NCBI GenBank assembly: GCA_003136185.1
Contig: PLDN01000174.1
Location: 1 to 36,143, forward strand
DNA from: Acidimicrobiaceae bacterium
GTDB taxonomy: Bacteria; Actinomycetota; Acidimicrobiia; Acidimicrobiales; Bog-793
DNA: 36,143 nt
Reading direction: 5' to 3'
Shown: in pieces, positions 9,475-18,204 of the stretch
Layout: every line of letters begins with the position of its first letter
Numbering within the stretch: position 1 is the stretch's first letter
Translations under genes and position numbers: made by a program
The notes under the pieces: generated by a model
Database searches by the model: none
Told to the model about the DNA's origin: nothing
The model's input: the letters and a program-made list of their open reading frames with translations, nothing else

Positions 9475-10392
9475 GTGGGCCCCGAGCCGGTCGACATCGA
9501 GTACGAGACGCGCCGCATCGCCGGGCCTGGCGGGGTCGAGCTGGCGGTCGACGTATGGGCGCTTCCGAGGAGAGCCGTGCCGGAACGCCCCGGCTTTGTT
9601 CTCATCCACGGCCTGGCATCGAATGCGCGCCTCTACGACGGCGTCGCCGCTCGCCTCGTCGACGCACACCACGCGACCGCCACTCTTGACCTGCGGGGCC
9701 ACGGGCGCTCGGACAAGCCTGACGATGGCTACGACTACGACACCATGTGCGCCGACGTGGCGGCCGTGCTCGACATTCTCACAGGCGACCTCGGCCAGGA
9801 AGCCTTCGGGCGCCCGGTGGTCGTCGGGCAGTCCTTCGGCGGGAACCTCGTCCTCGAGCTCGCCGCCCGCTACCCCGATCGCGTCTCAGGTGTGGCGTGC
9901 ATCGACGGCGGCACCATCGATCTCGGTCCGCGCTTTTCCTCCTGGGAGGAACTGAGTGAGGCACTCGCACCACCGAAGATCGAGGGCGCGAGGTATGAGG
10001 AGCTGGAGTCGCGTTTCTTCGAGTGGCACCCGGATTGGCCCGAAGCCGGCATCCGAGGCTCACTCGCGAACTTCGAGGTACGCCCGGACGGCACCGTCGC
10101 TCCTTGGCTCACCCTCGACCACCACCTGAAGATCCTTCGCTCCATGTGGGAGTCACCCGCGACGGCCCTCTATCCGAAGGTGAAGGTGCCCGTGCTGCTG
10201 TTGCCGGTGGACTCGCCAGGGGCGCCGGCTGCTTGGTCCGAGGCGAAACGTGAGGGCACCGACCAAGCCCTCGTCGCCCTGGAACAAGCGCAGGTCCACT
10301 GGTTCTCGCCGGCCGAGCACGACGTCCACGCGCAGCACCCCGACCAGGTGGCTGAGGTGCTGCTGGGGGCGCTCGGTAACCTCTTTACTTGA
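9475..10392 (+). CDS. Alpha/beta hydrolase
   Basis: FVLIHGLASNARLYDGVAARLVDAHHATATLDLRGHGRSDKP...VVVGQSFGGNLVLELAARYPDRV: nucleophile elbow GQSFGG and HG oxyanion motif. Confidence 0.88.
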   Translation: MGPEPVDIEYETRRIAGPGGVELAVDVWALPRRAVPERPGFVLIHGLASNARLYDGVAARLVDAHHATATLDLRGHGRSDKPDDGYDYDTMCADVAAVLDILTGDLGQEAFGRPVVVGQSFGGNLVLELAARYPDRVSGVACIDGGTIDLGPRFSSWEELSEALAPPKIEGARYEELESRFFEWHPDWPEAGIRGSLANFEVRPDGTVAPWLTLDHHLKILRSMWESPATALYPKVKVPVLLLPVDSPGAPAAWSEAKREGTDQALVALEQAQVHWFSPAEHDVHAQHPDQVAEVLLGALGNLFT

Positions 10393-13300
10393 CGCACGCC
10401 GGTTCGGCGGCTCCTCTCTCGCTTGCGTTGCTCGTGTTCCAGAGATCGTGGTGCTCCTCTGCCCACGATCCGCTCGAGTCACAGGCTGGAGTCGTGGTGT
10501 TCCAGGCAAAGAGCTCGCCTGAGCGGTTGCCGACCACGAGCGCCTGATCCGAGTTCGTCCCGAAAGGCCCGAGAACCGGTCCGTAGAGCACCCAGCCTCC
10601 GGTGAACTTCGGATACCCAGCAAGCTCGGTGCCTGTCGGGGTGTAGGCGCGTAAGTCGTACAGGCCGCTCGTCTCGATCAACTCGTCCTGCCCCTTGCCC
10701 GCGAGATCCGCCATCAAAGGCGCCCCGACGAACTGCAAGTCGTTCATGAGGTCAGGAGAGCCGTCGTCCATTTGCCCGTTGGACGACCACGAGGAGACCT
10801 GGTTGTCGTTTGGTCTCTGCTCACCTGGCTCCGCCTCGTCGAGGAGGCGGCCGAAGCTGGAAGCCGGCGCCGCGATGCTGACGCCCGAGCCCTTTATCGT
10901 GCCGAGATGGCCGACGACGGGTGAACCGAGCGCCGGGATGGAGGCTTGCAGGAGGTTCCCAAAGCCTACGGTCTGACCCTTCGAGACGAATGACGCCACG
11001 TTCGGCACGCCGCCGGTGTCACCGAGGTAGGAGGTGCCGTTGGCGTTGAGCTCGTAGATGGGACCGGCTGCCGAAGAAGTGACGACTTCGAGAGTCTTCT
11101 TGCCGTTCAAGCTGCCAAGCGCGGGGGTTCCCGTGACGCCGTCGCCGATAGTTGGGAGCAGGTTGGCATCGAGGTCCACGATCGACGCCGGCCAGCCCTT
11201 CAGGAAAGCACCCGGGTCGGGCATGCCGCTCGGGTCAGGGGCGCCCTTGGCTGCGGTGTGGAGGGAGCCGTTCGGCTCGATCGCATAGACGCGTGAGTTC
11301 GAGATGTTGAGATCGCTCCCGACAAGCGCGCCGAACGTGCCGAGGTCGGCGTTCGCAGGGCCGGCGTACTCCTCGTCGGCACCGACGATGACGTCAGGTG
11401 GTCCAGAGCCTCCAGAGAGATTGCCGATGGACGGAGTGTCGACGAGTTCTGAGCCCTCGTCCGGGTCGGCGTTCGCCTTGAACGTGATCTCGTTCGTGAC
11501 CGGGTCGACCGACTGCACCCTCGAGGGATCGACGACGAGGACCGGCCAGCCCGGGACCGCTTTGCCGTCGGGCTGGAAGGCGTAGACGTGGCGGTCCATC
11601 GAGGCCGCCACCACGTCGAGCGTCTTTTCGCCTTGAAGCTCGGCCAGGGCCGGCGCCGATACGAAGCCCGGTAATAGGCGATTGTTGGAGTTGCGTGCCG
11701 ACGGTTCGGAGAAGGCAGGGTTCACGTGTTGCGGCCAGCCGGGAAGCAGCTTGCCCTTCGAGTTCCAGGCGTAGACGTTGCCCATGGAATCGGTCGCGAC
11801 CACGTCGAGCGAGTGGCCCGAGGGGTCACTCAGGTCGCCGACAGCGATCCCTCCGATGATCTCTCCGTGTGGCAGGGATGTGATCGCGTGGGTCGCGAAG
11901 GCACGTTCCTTGCCGTGCACGTAGAACGACTTGGTCTCCACCGGCCAGCCCGGAAGCTCGGTGTGGTCGGGCAGGTAGGCGCCGATCGTCCCGTCCGACT
12001 GGGGGACGATGAGCACGTCCTCGCCACCCGGACCTATCGACGCGAGCCGGGAAGATGCGACGAGAGAACTCGAGTAACGCCACGGGAATCCGGGCAGCAG
12101 GCTTGGGTCGTCGTGCAGGAAGTCAGCTTGCTGCGAGACGCCGACGAGACCAGCGGAGTTCAGCACGAGCACTCGGATGCTGAAATCGAAACGGTCGTCG
12201 TTCGGCTCACCCGTGCTCGTGACAGGTCCGCCCTCGATCGACTCGTGCGCTGCCGCGAACATCGCCGCGAGCCGTGCGACGGGAATGGTGCCGAGCGTTC
12301 CGGTCTTCCCACCTGCAGAGGCGGTTCCCTCGGCGACGAGGTGCCAGGAATTGTCCGCCGGCGCGACACCAATGCCCACGTCGACCTGGTACTTGACGGC
12401 CCGTTGGCGGGGCGAGCCGACGGTGCCGATGACCGGGATGTTCGTGGAAGTGTTGAACGTAACAAAAGAGCCCGGTGAGGTTATGAGCGCCTGAGGGGGC
12501 ACTCGGCCCTCGCTCACCCACTGCACCGCGCGGGCGGCGTCGAGGCGCCCCCAGCCGGTGTAGATGTCGTAGCCCTTCGTCGTCGGGTACATCGTCGTGG
12601 TCCCGATCGGGATACCGGTGTTGCTGACGGCGAAGTTGTCGCGCGGTGCCGGCGGAGTCGCCTTCGGGGCGGCCGTCGTGAAGTCGACGTCATCGACTGA
12701 CATCGTGAGGATCTGCTTCACCTCGTTCGCCGAGAGCGGGACGGCTCGTCCGGTCGCCGAGGTGTAGCCGGAGGGCTTAAGTTTCCCGTCCGCCATCGCT
12801 GTCGCGGCCTCTGACTCGATCAGGCCGACAGTGCCGGAAGTCTTGCCGGTTGCTTCTGACGAGCAGCTCGCGCTTTCGACCGTCAGGTCGATCGACGCGC
12901 CGTAGTTCGTACAGCCGTTCAGGTACAGCGCTGACTCCGGTGTCCAAGAAGTCTCCTGCGTCGAAGAGTTGACATCGATGATGTCGGCGCTCGCAGCTGC
13001 CGGCAGGTTGGCGTGCTCGGATTCCTCGTCGGCCGCGCTGCCGACGATCGGCACCTGGTTGGCGGCCGCATACTCGATCGCCTGGGTGTCCGTCGGCGTC
13101 TCATCGGTCGTCCCAAGAGCCTCGGATATGACAGTGGCACCAGAGTCGACGGCAAAGAGCACGCCGTCGGCGAACGGGTTGCCGGTCGTGATGAAGCTCG
13201 TGCCGACTCGCACCGGCATGATCATGCAGTCGGGGCACGCCCCCACCTCGTCGTTGAGCGAGTCGGCGGAGCCCGCCATGTCGAGCGCCTCACCAGTGCC

Positions 13301-14299
13301 GTGCCCGTAGTGGACGTCGTCGTAGGCGTTGTCGTTGTTGTCGACGAAGTTCCAACCGGAGATCGCGCCCTCAAAGCCGGTCGGGCTCTCGGTCGTGATG
13401 GCGTAGGGGTTCTTCGCACCGCTCGGAAGGGTCTTGTCGCCGAAAGTCCGGATGAGGTCCTCCGGCGAGATCCCGGTGTAGCTCCCGTCCTGGTTGGCGG
13501 CGGTGGCACAGAACAAGCCGCCCGTGTAGTCGGCCGCGACGGCGGCGACGCGAGGGTCGTTCGCGTACTGACTGACGTTGAGGATCCCGCTGTCGTTCAG
13601 GTCGTACGGGTCGCTGTCGAGGAACTTCTGGCCGCCAGCCATGAGCTGTGCCTTCGTCTCGCCTGCGGAGTTCTCGGGCGGTGGCAGAGCGTTGCGGTTG
13701 AGGTAGAGCTTGTCGACGATGCCCGCATCACACCATTCGATTCCCGAGTCGAGCACTGCGATAACGGTGGTAGGTCGTCCAGTCGTCGTCTGCCAGGCGC
13801 TGTCGACGCTGTTGCCCTCGACGCCGCAGAGCTCCTGCGGGTTACTCGTGACAGACGTGTCGCTCGGGTAGCGCAAGCTCGTTAGCTTCCAGTTGTTGCC
13901 GTCAGTACCGAAGTTCGCTGGGACTGTCGGCGGCGCTGTCTTGGCCGTGTGGTCGTTCGCGGCGTAGCCCATAGGGTTCTTGCCCACCGGCGGCGCCGGC
14001 CAGAGGGGGATGCCGGTCAGCGAGTTGGTGTCGCTCGCCTTGTGAGCCTTCTTCTTGGCCCGCGTCGACGGTCCCGTCGTACCCGTCGTGAGGGGCGGGC
14101 AAGTCGCCGGACGCGTCGGCATGGCACCTGCCGCGTACTTCCAGGCTGGTGCGAGCGGGAGCGGCGGGGCTGCCTTGCCGGCCTGCGGGGTGGCGGCCGA
14201 GCCAGCACCGGCCAGCACCGGTACCAGCAACCCGGCACTGAGCAATGGGACTACGAGCGCCTTGCGAACAACCGAACCGAGACTTCTCCTGGTACCCAC
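10385..14299 (-). CDS. Secreted S8 subtilisin-like protease with C-terminal beta-propeller-like (FG-GAP/PQQ-like) repeats
   Basis: Signal peptide RRSLGSVVRKALVVPLLSAGLLVPVLAGAGSAA; Asp motif TTVIAVLDSGIEW; His motif YGHGTGEALDMAGSA; candidate Ser region TGKTSGTVGLI; repeats LPGFPWRY, LPGWPVETK, LPGWPQHV, VPGWPVLVV, LKGWPASIV, LAGYPKF. GTG 14299 preceded by ggagggg. Confidence 0.85.
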   Translation of the reverse strand: MGTRRSLGSVVRKALVVPLLSAGLLVPVLAGAGSAATPQAGKAAPPLPLAPAWKYAAGAMPTRPATCPPLTTGTTGPSTRAKKKAHKASDTNSLTGIPLWPAPPVGKNPMGYAANDHTAKTAPPTVPANFGTDGNNWKLTSLRYPSDTSVTSNPQELCGVEGNSVDSAWQTTTGRPTTVIAVLDSGIEWCDAGIVDKLYLNRNALPPPENSAGETKAQLMAGGQKFLDSDPYDLNDSGILNVSQYANDPRVAAVAADYTGGLFCATAANQDGSYTGISPEDLIRTFGDKTLPSGAKNPYAITTESPTGFEGAISGWNFVDNNDNAYDDVHYGHGTGEALDMAGSADSLNDEVGACPDCMIMPVRVGTSFITTGNPFADGVLFAVDSGATVISEALGTTDETPTDTQAIEYAAANQVPIVGSAADEESEHANLPAAASADIIDVNSSTQETSWTPESALYLNGCTNYGASIDLTVESASCSSEATGKTSGTVGLIESEAATAMADGKLKPSGYTSATGRAVPLSANEVKQILTMSVDDVDFTTAAPKATPPAPRDNFAVSNTGIPIGTTTMYPTTKGYDIYTGWGRLDAARAVQWVSEGRVPPQALITSPGSFVTFNTSTNIPVIGTVGSPRQRAVKYQVDVGIGVAPADNSWHLVAEGTASAGGKTGTLGTIPVARLAAMFAAAHESIEGGPVTSTGEPNDDRFDFSIRVLVLNSAGLVGVSQQADFLHDDPSLLPGFPWRYSSSLVASSRLASIGPGGEDVLIVPQSDGTIGAYLPDHTELPGWPVETKSFYVHGKERAFATHAITSLPHGEIIGGIAVGDLSDPSGHSLDVVATDSMGNVYAWNSKGKLLPGWPQHVNPAFSEPSARNSNNRLLPGFVSAPALAELQGEKTLDVVAASMDRHVYAFQPDGKAVPGWPVLVVDPSRVQSVDPVTNEITFKANADPDEGSELVDTPSIGNLSGGSGPPDVIVGADEEYAGPANADLGTFGALVGSDLNISNSRVYAIEPNGSLHTAAKGAPDPSGMPDPGAFLKGWPASIVDLDANLLPTIGDGVTGTPALGSLNGKKTLEVVTSSAAGPIYELNANGTSYLGDTGGVPNVASFVSKGQTVGFGNLLQASIPALGSPVVGHLGTIKGSGVSIAAPASSFGRLLDEAEPGEQRPNDNQVSSWSSNGQMDDGSPDLMNDLQFVGAPLMADLAGKGQDELIETSGLYDLRAYTPTGTELAGYPKFTGGWVLYGPVLGPFGTNSDQALVVGNRSGELFAWNTTTPACDSSGSWAEEHHDLWNTSNASERGAAEPACVK

Positions 14300-14350
14300 G
14301 GTGACTTCCCCTCCGACTCCTGCTCGGTGGAGGTTTACCACGAGGTTGGT

Positions 14351-15823
14351 TCAGCCTGTCGGGTTCTCGACCATCGACTCGAAGAGGATTGTGCCAGTCG
14401 CGTTGTCACGAACGAGGAAGAGGAACGGGTGGTTGATGACGATCGGGTGCACAGCTTCGACTGCGGATACGCCGATCGCGATGCCGGTCGCGGCGGCCGC
14501 GACGGTGCCCTTGGGCGAGACTTGAAGGTAGGCGTGCTGCTCGACTGCCTGCACCTGGAGCGCCACCTTGGGATTGATCCCGCCGAAGTCTGCGTCCGGC
14601 CCGAACGCCTGCGCCATGCCCATCGAGGACAAAGAGGCATTCAGCTGGTCGTCCGATCGGATCGTGAATGTCGGCATGGACAGCTCGACCTCGGCCGGCG
14701 AACTCAGGCCTTTCACGATCCTCGCGAGAGAGCTGGGCGTGAGAGCCGACACGAAGCTCGCGAGCGAGCCCGTGGTCGGCATCACGATTAGCGCGCTGAG
14801 CTTCTTGCCGCCGTACGGAAGCTCGACCGCGTCGTAGCTGTTGGTCTCAGCCACAGGGACTTTGAGCGGCTTCGGTGATCCCGTCGTGGCGGGGGCGCTA
14901 GGCGACTGGGAGGTCATGAACGGAACGCTCACGGTGGCTCCAGAAGGCAAGTAGAAGGTCCTGTCCTTCGTGGCGGTCTTGAACGCTGTCGCCCAGTGCG
15001 CGTCGAAGTACACAGCATCTGCAATCACGAGGCGCGTGAGGACGTCGAGCGCACCAGGGCTGAAGAGCTGCTTGATGAGTCCCTTCGTGTTCTCGCTCGT
15101 CCACTGGTTGATCGCATCGGTCGCGCCCGTGAGGTCGCTCTCGAAGTTCGCCTGCCACAGCCCGGTCCCGAAGTCGCTCGACAACGCATGGATGAAGGCG
15201 GGCTCGACGGCGAAGTGGTCCTGGACCCAGAGCGCGTTCGCCACGTTGAGCTCGGGCACCTTCGCAAGATCGCTGCCGCTCGTCGACGTCTCTTTTGCGA
15301 GGACCGCCGCGAGGCTGTGCCAGCCGGCTGCCTGCTCGCCAGCCGAGAAACCGGCTGTGCGAAGCGTCGCGGCGATGCCACTTGCCGTTGAGCCCTTCGC
15401 TCCGAGCTCGAGCATCGCAAGAGCCGTGGCCAGGCTGGAAGGTGAGACGAGCGTGTTGGTCGAGTTGCCCGAGCTGTCCAGGTGGTCGAGAAGATCGAGC
15501 GAGAAACCAACCTCGGCGCTCTCCACCCCGCCCAACACCCTCGGGGACGCGGCTGCGACGGCTTGCGGCGCTGCCGTCAGCTCGTAGGCACTGCCGATCC
15601 GGTCAGCGGTGTAGACGTGACCCCCGTGTGTCCCGCCGGGCCTTGAACTGCCCGGGATCAGAATGCCCCCGAGCACGAGCGCGAGAACTACCGCGACACT
15701 GCCGCCTGCGCCCAGCACCCGTCGGCGCCGGATCACGTAGCTGCGGTGCTTCGTGCGGGCAAGGAGCTGCTCGGGTGCGGCCGGTGAGTACTGCCGCTCG
15801 GACGATTCAGGCTTGGAGCTCAT
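14351..15823 (-). CDS. Membrane-anchored serpin (serine protease inhibitor family I4)
   Basis: Short Arg-rich cytosolic N-terminus, one TM (VLGAGGSVAVVLALVLGGILI), then serpin fold: NTLVSPSSLATALAMLELGAKGSTASGI...NALWVQDHFAVEPAFIHAL...VIADAVYFDAHWATAF...HAYLQVSPKGTVAAAATGIAIGVSAVEAVHPIVINHPFLFLVRDNATGTILFESMVENPTG. Confidence 0.92.
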   Translation of the reverse strand: MSSKPESSERQYSPAAPEQLLARTKHRSYVIRRRRVLGAGGSVAVVLALVLGGILIPGSSRPGGTHGGHVYTADRIGSAYELTAAPQAVAAASPRVLGGVESAEVGFSLDLLDHLDSSGNSTNTLVSPSSLATALAMLELGAKGSTASGIAATLRTAGFSAGEQAAGWHSLAAVLAKETSTSGSDLAKVPELNVANALWVQDHFAVEPAFIHALSSDFGTGLWQANFESDLTGATDAINQWTSENTKGLIKQLFSPGALDVLTRLVIADAVYFDAHWATAFKTATKDRTFYLPSGATVSVPFMTSQSPSAPATTGSPKPLKVPVAETNSYDAVELPYGGKKLSALIVMPTTGSLASFVSALTPSSLARIVKGLSSPAEVELSMPTFTIRSDDQLNASLSSMGMAQAFGPDADFGGINPKVALQVQAVEQHAYLQVSPKGTVAAAATGIAIGVSAVEAVHPIVINHPFLFLVRDNATGTILFESMVENPTG

Positions 15824-16331
15824 GGAAGTACTCCTCTTCGAAGTCGCTGCCGATGTTGGCGCGCAGTGCCGCCAACGCTCGGTGGAGATGGGTCTTGACG
15901 GTGCCGGTTGATAGGCCGAGTGCCGCCGCGACGTCTGCTTCGGGAAGGTCGCAGAGGTAGCGGAGGACGATCGTTTCTCGCTGGCGTCGCGGCAGGTGGA
16001 CGAGGGCCGCCGCGAGGGCTGCCCGCAGCACGACGTGGTCTGCCTCGTCCGGGCTGTGCTGGGGCGCGAGCATCAGAGGCTGGCGGCGCACGTGGCGCAG
16101 CGCCTCGCGGGAAGCGACTTTCAGGACCCAGGCGTCACGCCACGGGAGGGGTGCGACCCGTGACCAGCGGGCGTGCGTCCGAGCGAGGGCCTCGACAGCC
16201 ACGTCCTCGGCCGCCCAGGGGTCCCCGGTCACCCTGCGTGCCACGCGGATCGTGAGCGGGAGCATCCGACCGAAGAACTGGTCGAAGTCCTCGTCGGGCG
16301 GTGGTGCCGAGTTGCCGCCTTGGTCCATCAC
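15807..16331 (-). CDS. SigE-family ECF-type RNA polymerase sigma factor
   Basis: FDQFFGRMLPLTIRVARRVTGDPWAAEDVAVEALARTHARW...LVHLPRRQRETIVLRYLCDLPEADVAAALGLSTGTVKTHLHRALAALR: sigma region 2 and region 4 patterns. Confidence 0.92.
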   Translation of the reverse strand: MMDQGGNSAPPPDEDFDQFFGRMLPLTIRVARRVTGDPWAAEDVAVEALARTHARWSRVAPLPWRDAWVLKVASREALRHVRRQPLMLAPQHSPDEADHVVLRAALAAALVHLPRRQRETIVLRYLCDLPEADVAAALGLSTGTVKTHLHRALAALRANIGSDFEEEYFHELQA

Positions 16332-16371
16332 CTCTCTAAAGGCGTCGGAGCATCAATTGCGTTGACACAGA

Positions 16372-18102
16372 TCAAATGATTCGCCGAAGGCGTGCTGCCG
16401 GGTTCGCCGATGTTGGGACGGTCGTCTGCTTGGGTGGCAGGTGTCGGGAAGTCGTGGACGAGCCCGATGTCGCTGGCACGATCACCGTTACCGACTGCGC
16501 AGGCATCGTGTAGGAAAAGACATTCTTGCTCGATGTCTTGAGCCCCTTTGCGGCCTGTGCCGTCGAAGATGCCCTCGTGAGCTTGTAGACCGCCGCGCTC
16601 GTCGCGCTCTGCCCACCCTCGAGGTCGATGGTCGTCGGCGTGGCGGTCAGGCTCTTGTTGATCGCCACGATGACCACGTGACCGGGGTCGGCCTTGTCGA
16701 TCGACGCGTATACAGACGAGTCGACCTTGTTGGTGGTCGTCGCCGAGACCTCCATGTTCCCGAACGACGCGCCCTTGCCGTTGTAGTTGCGGTACATGGC
16801 AAAGGCGCCAAAGGTGTAGCTCTCGTTCGAGTTGAGCGGCCACACCGCCGAGGCGTGAACGCCGTAGCGGCCGAAGATCCCGAGCACGTCTGCGGTCGCG
16901 ATACCGCCGCTGATGGACTGGCCTCCCCCGTAGTTCCACTCACTCAAGTCCAGGTTCATGCCGGGGTTGTACTCCTTGATCATCCCTTGCAGGCGAGGGA
17001 TCAGGTCGATTCCCTTGTTATCGAGCGTGTCCTGCGTGATCCAGCTGTCCTCGACGTAGGACTTGTCCCAAAGCGAGCGTGGCGCTTGCTCGCGGGCCGC
17101 GACGACAGCAGGCGCCGTGCCGGTCCCGGTAATCCGAATGCCGCCGCCCGTAGCCTCGGGATACCAGTGCAGATCGAGGTCATTGACGAGCGTCTTTTTG
17201 GCTTTCTTGTCAGCCAGCCTCACCTCCCTCATCCACCAGTCGAGGAAATCCCCATCGGCTGCCGAGTCCGACGCGCTCTGAAGCGTGAGGTACCCCTCCC
17301 ATCCGTAGTTGACGGGCCCAGTCACGAGTGCGTCGGGCAACACGGCCTTGACTGCCTTCGCGTACTCGAGGTCCTTAGAGAGCAGCTCGGCGTAGGTGGT
17401 CGCCACGGGATGGATCTCGGAATGCGTCGAGTCCCACAGGTCCGGTTCGTTGTCGAGCGAGAACATGATCGGCTCTTTGGGCACCTCGTGGTGGAGGACG
17501 TAGACGAATTGGTCCTGGTAGACGTACTTGTCCTTCAGGTTTGGCGTCAGCGTGGGGCCACCGGGCTCGGTCGGCTCGTCGATCCGGAATCGCGTGGAGA
17601 GGTAGTCGGGCCCGGAGTTTTCGACATTTCCTGGCGGATTGCGATCTGCTGAGACGTAGCCGGCGATAGGGACAGTCACGAGCGCCGTCGCACCTTCGGC
17701 TTCGGCCGCCTTGACCGTGGGCACGACAGCTGCGGCCGGCTTCGTCGAGGCCGTGAGGAAGTCGTCGTTCTCGTACTCGTAGTCGCTGCCTGCGTTCGAG
17801 TCGTTGTTCTCCCAGTTGTACGCCGTCCAGCGATTGCCGCCCATGCGAATAAGACCCGGCCGGGTCTCGGCCACCATGGTGTTGAACGAGGACACCGAGC
17901 CGACGCTCTTATCGGCGTTGACTCCGTAGATCAACGGGGAGATCGCGCGCAAGCCCTTCGACGTGTTGATGACGAAGGTGACCGTCGCCGTCTTCGGGCC
18001 GCTTCGTGCCGTGGTTGCGGCGCCGAGGAGTGGGACCATAAGGATTGCAGCGATCCCAGCTGGGATTAGTTGCACCCGTCGCGCACCTACTTGCCGCTTC
18101 AT
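16372..18102 (-). CDS. Secreted glycoside hydrolase family 44-type enzyme
   Basis: Signal peptide MKRQVGARRVQLIPAGIAAILMVPLLGAATTARS; AISPLIYGVN...RPGLIRMGGNRWTAYNWENNDSNAGSDYEYEND...FSLDNEPDLWDSTHSEIHP...LDLHWYPEA...LDLSEWNYGGG, typical of GH44 (candidate acidic residues in NEP and SEW). Confidence 0.88.
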   Translation of the reverse strand: MKRQVGARRVQLIPAGIAAILMVPLLGAATTARSGPKTATVTFVINTSKGLRAISPLIYGVNADKSVGSVSSFNTMVAETRPGLIRMGGNRWTAYNWENNDSNAGSDYEYENDDFLTASTKPAAAVVPTVKAAEAEGATALVTVPIAGYVSADRNPPGNVENSGPDYLSTRFRIDEPTEPGGPTLTPNLKDKYVYQDQFVYVLHHEVPKEPIMFSLDNEPDLWDSTHSEIHPVATTYAELLSKDLEYAKAVKAVLPDALVTGPVNYGWEGYLTLQSASDSAADGDFLDWWMREVRLADKKAKKTLVNDLDLHWYPEATGGGIRITGTGTAPAVVAAREQAPRSLWDKSYVEDSWITQDTLDNKGIDLIPRLQGMIKEYNPGMNLDLSEWNYGGGQSISGGIATADVLGIFGRYGVHASAVWPLNSNESYTFGAFAMYRNYNGKGASFGNMEVSATTTNKVDSSVYASIDKADPGHVVIVAINKSLTATPTTIDLEGGQSATSAAVYKLTRASSTAQAAKGLKTSSKNVFSYTMPAQSVTVIVPATSGSSTTSRHLPPKQTTVPTSANPAARLRRII

Positions 18103-18204
18103 GCCCGCACTGCCTCTCCAACCGCGACCCACAAGGTCGCCGTTCACAGTCTCGCGCCGGTGATGACACAGAGACCGGCGATCCTCATGGGAGGCTTTCC
18201 CACC

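Noticed and set aside
13013-13885. 290-aa plus-strand ORF
   Set aside because: Antisense shadow within the subtilase gene; valine/arginine-rich without domain signal.
16441-17652. 403-aa plus-strand ORF
   Set aside because: Antisense to GH44, which has strong family motifs.
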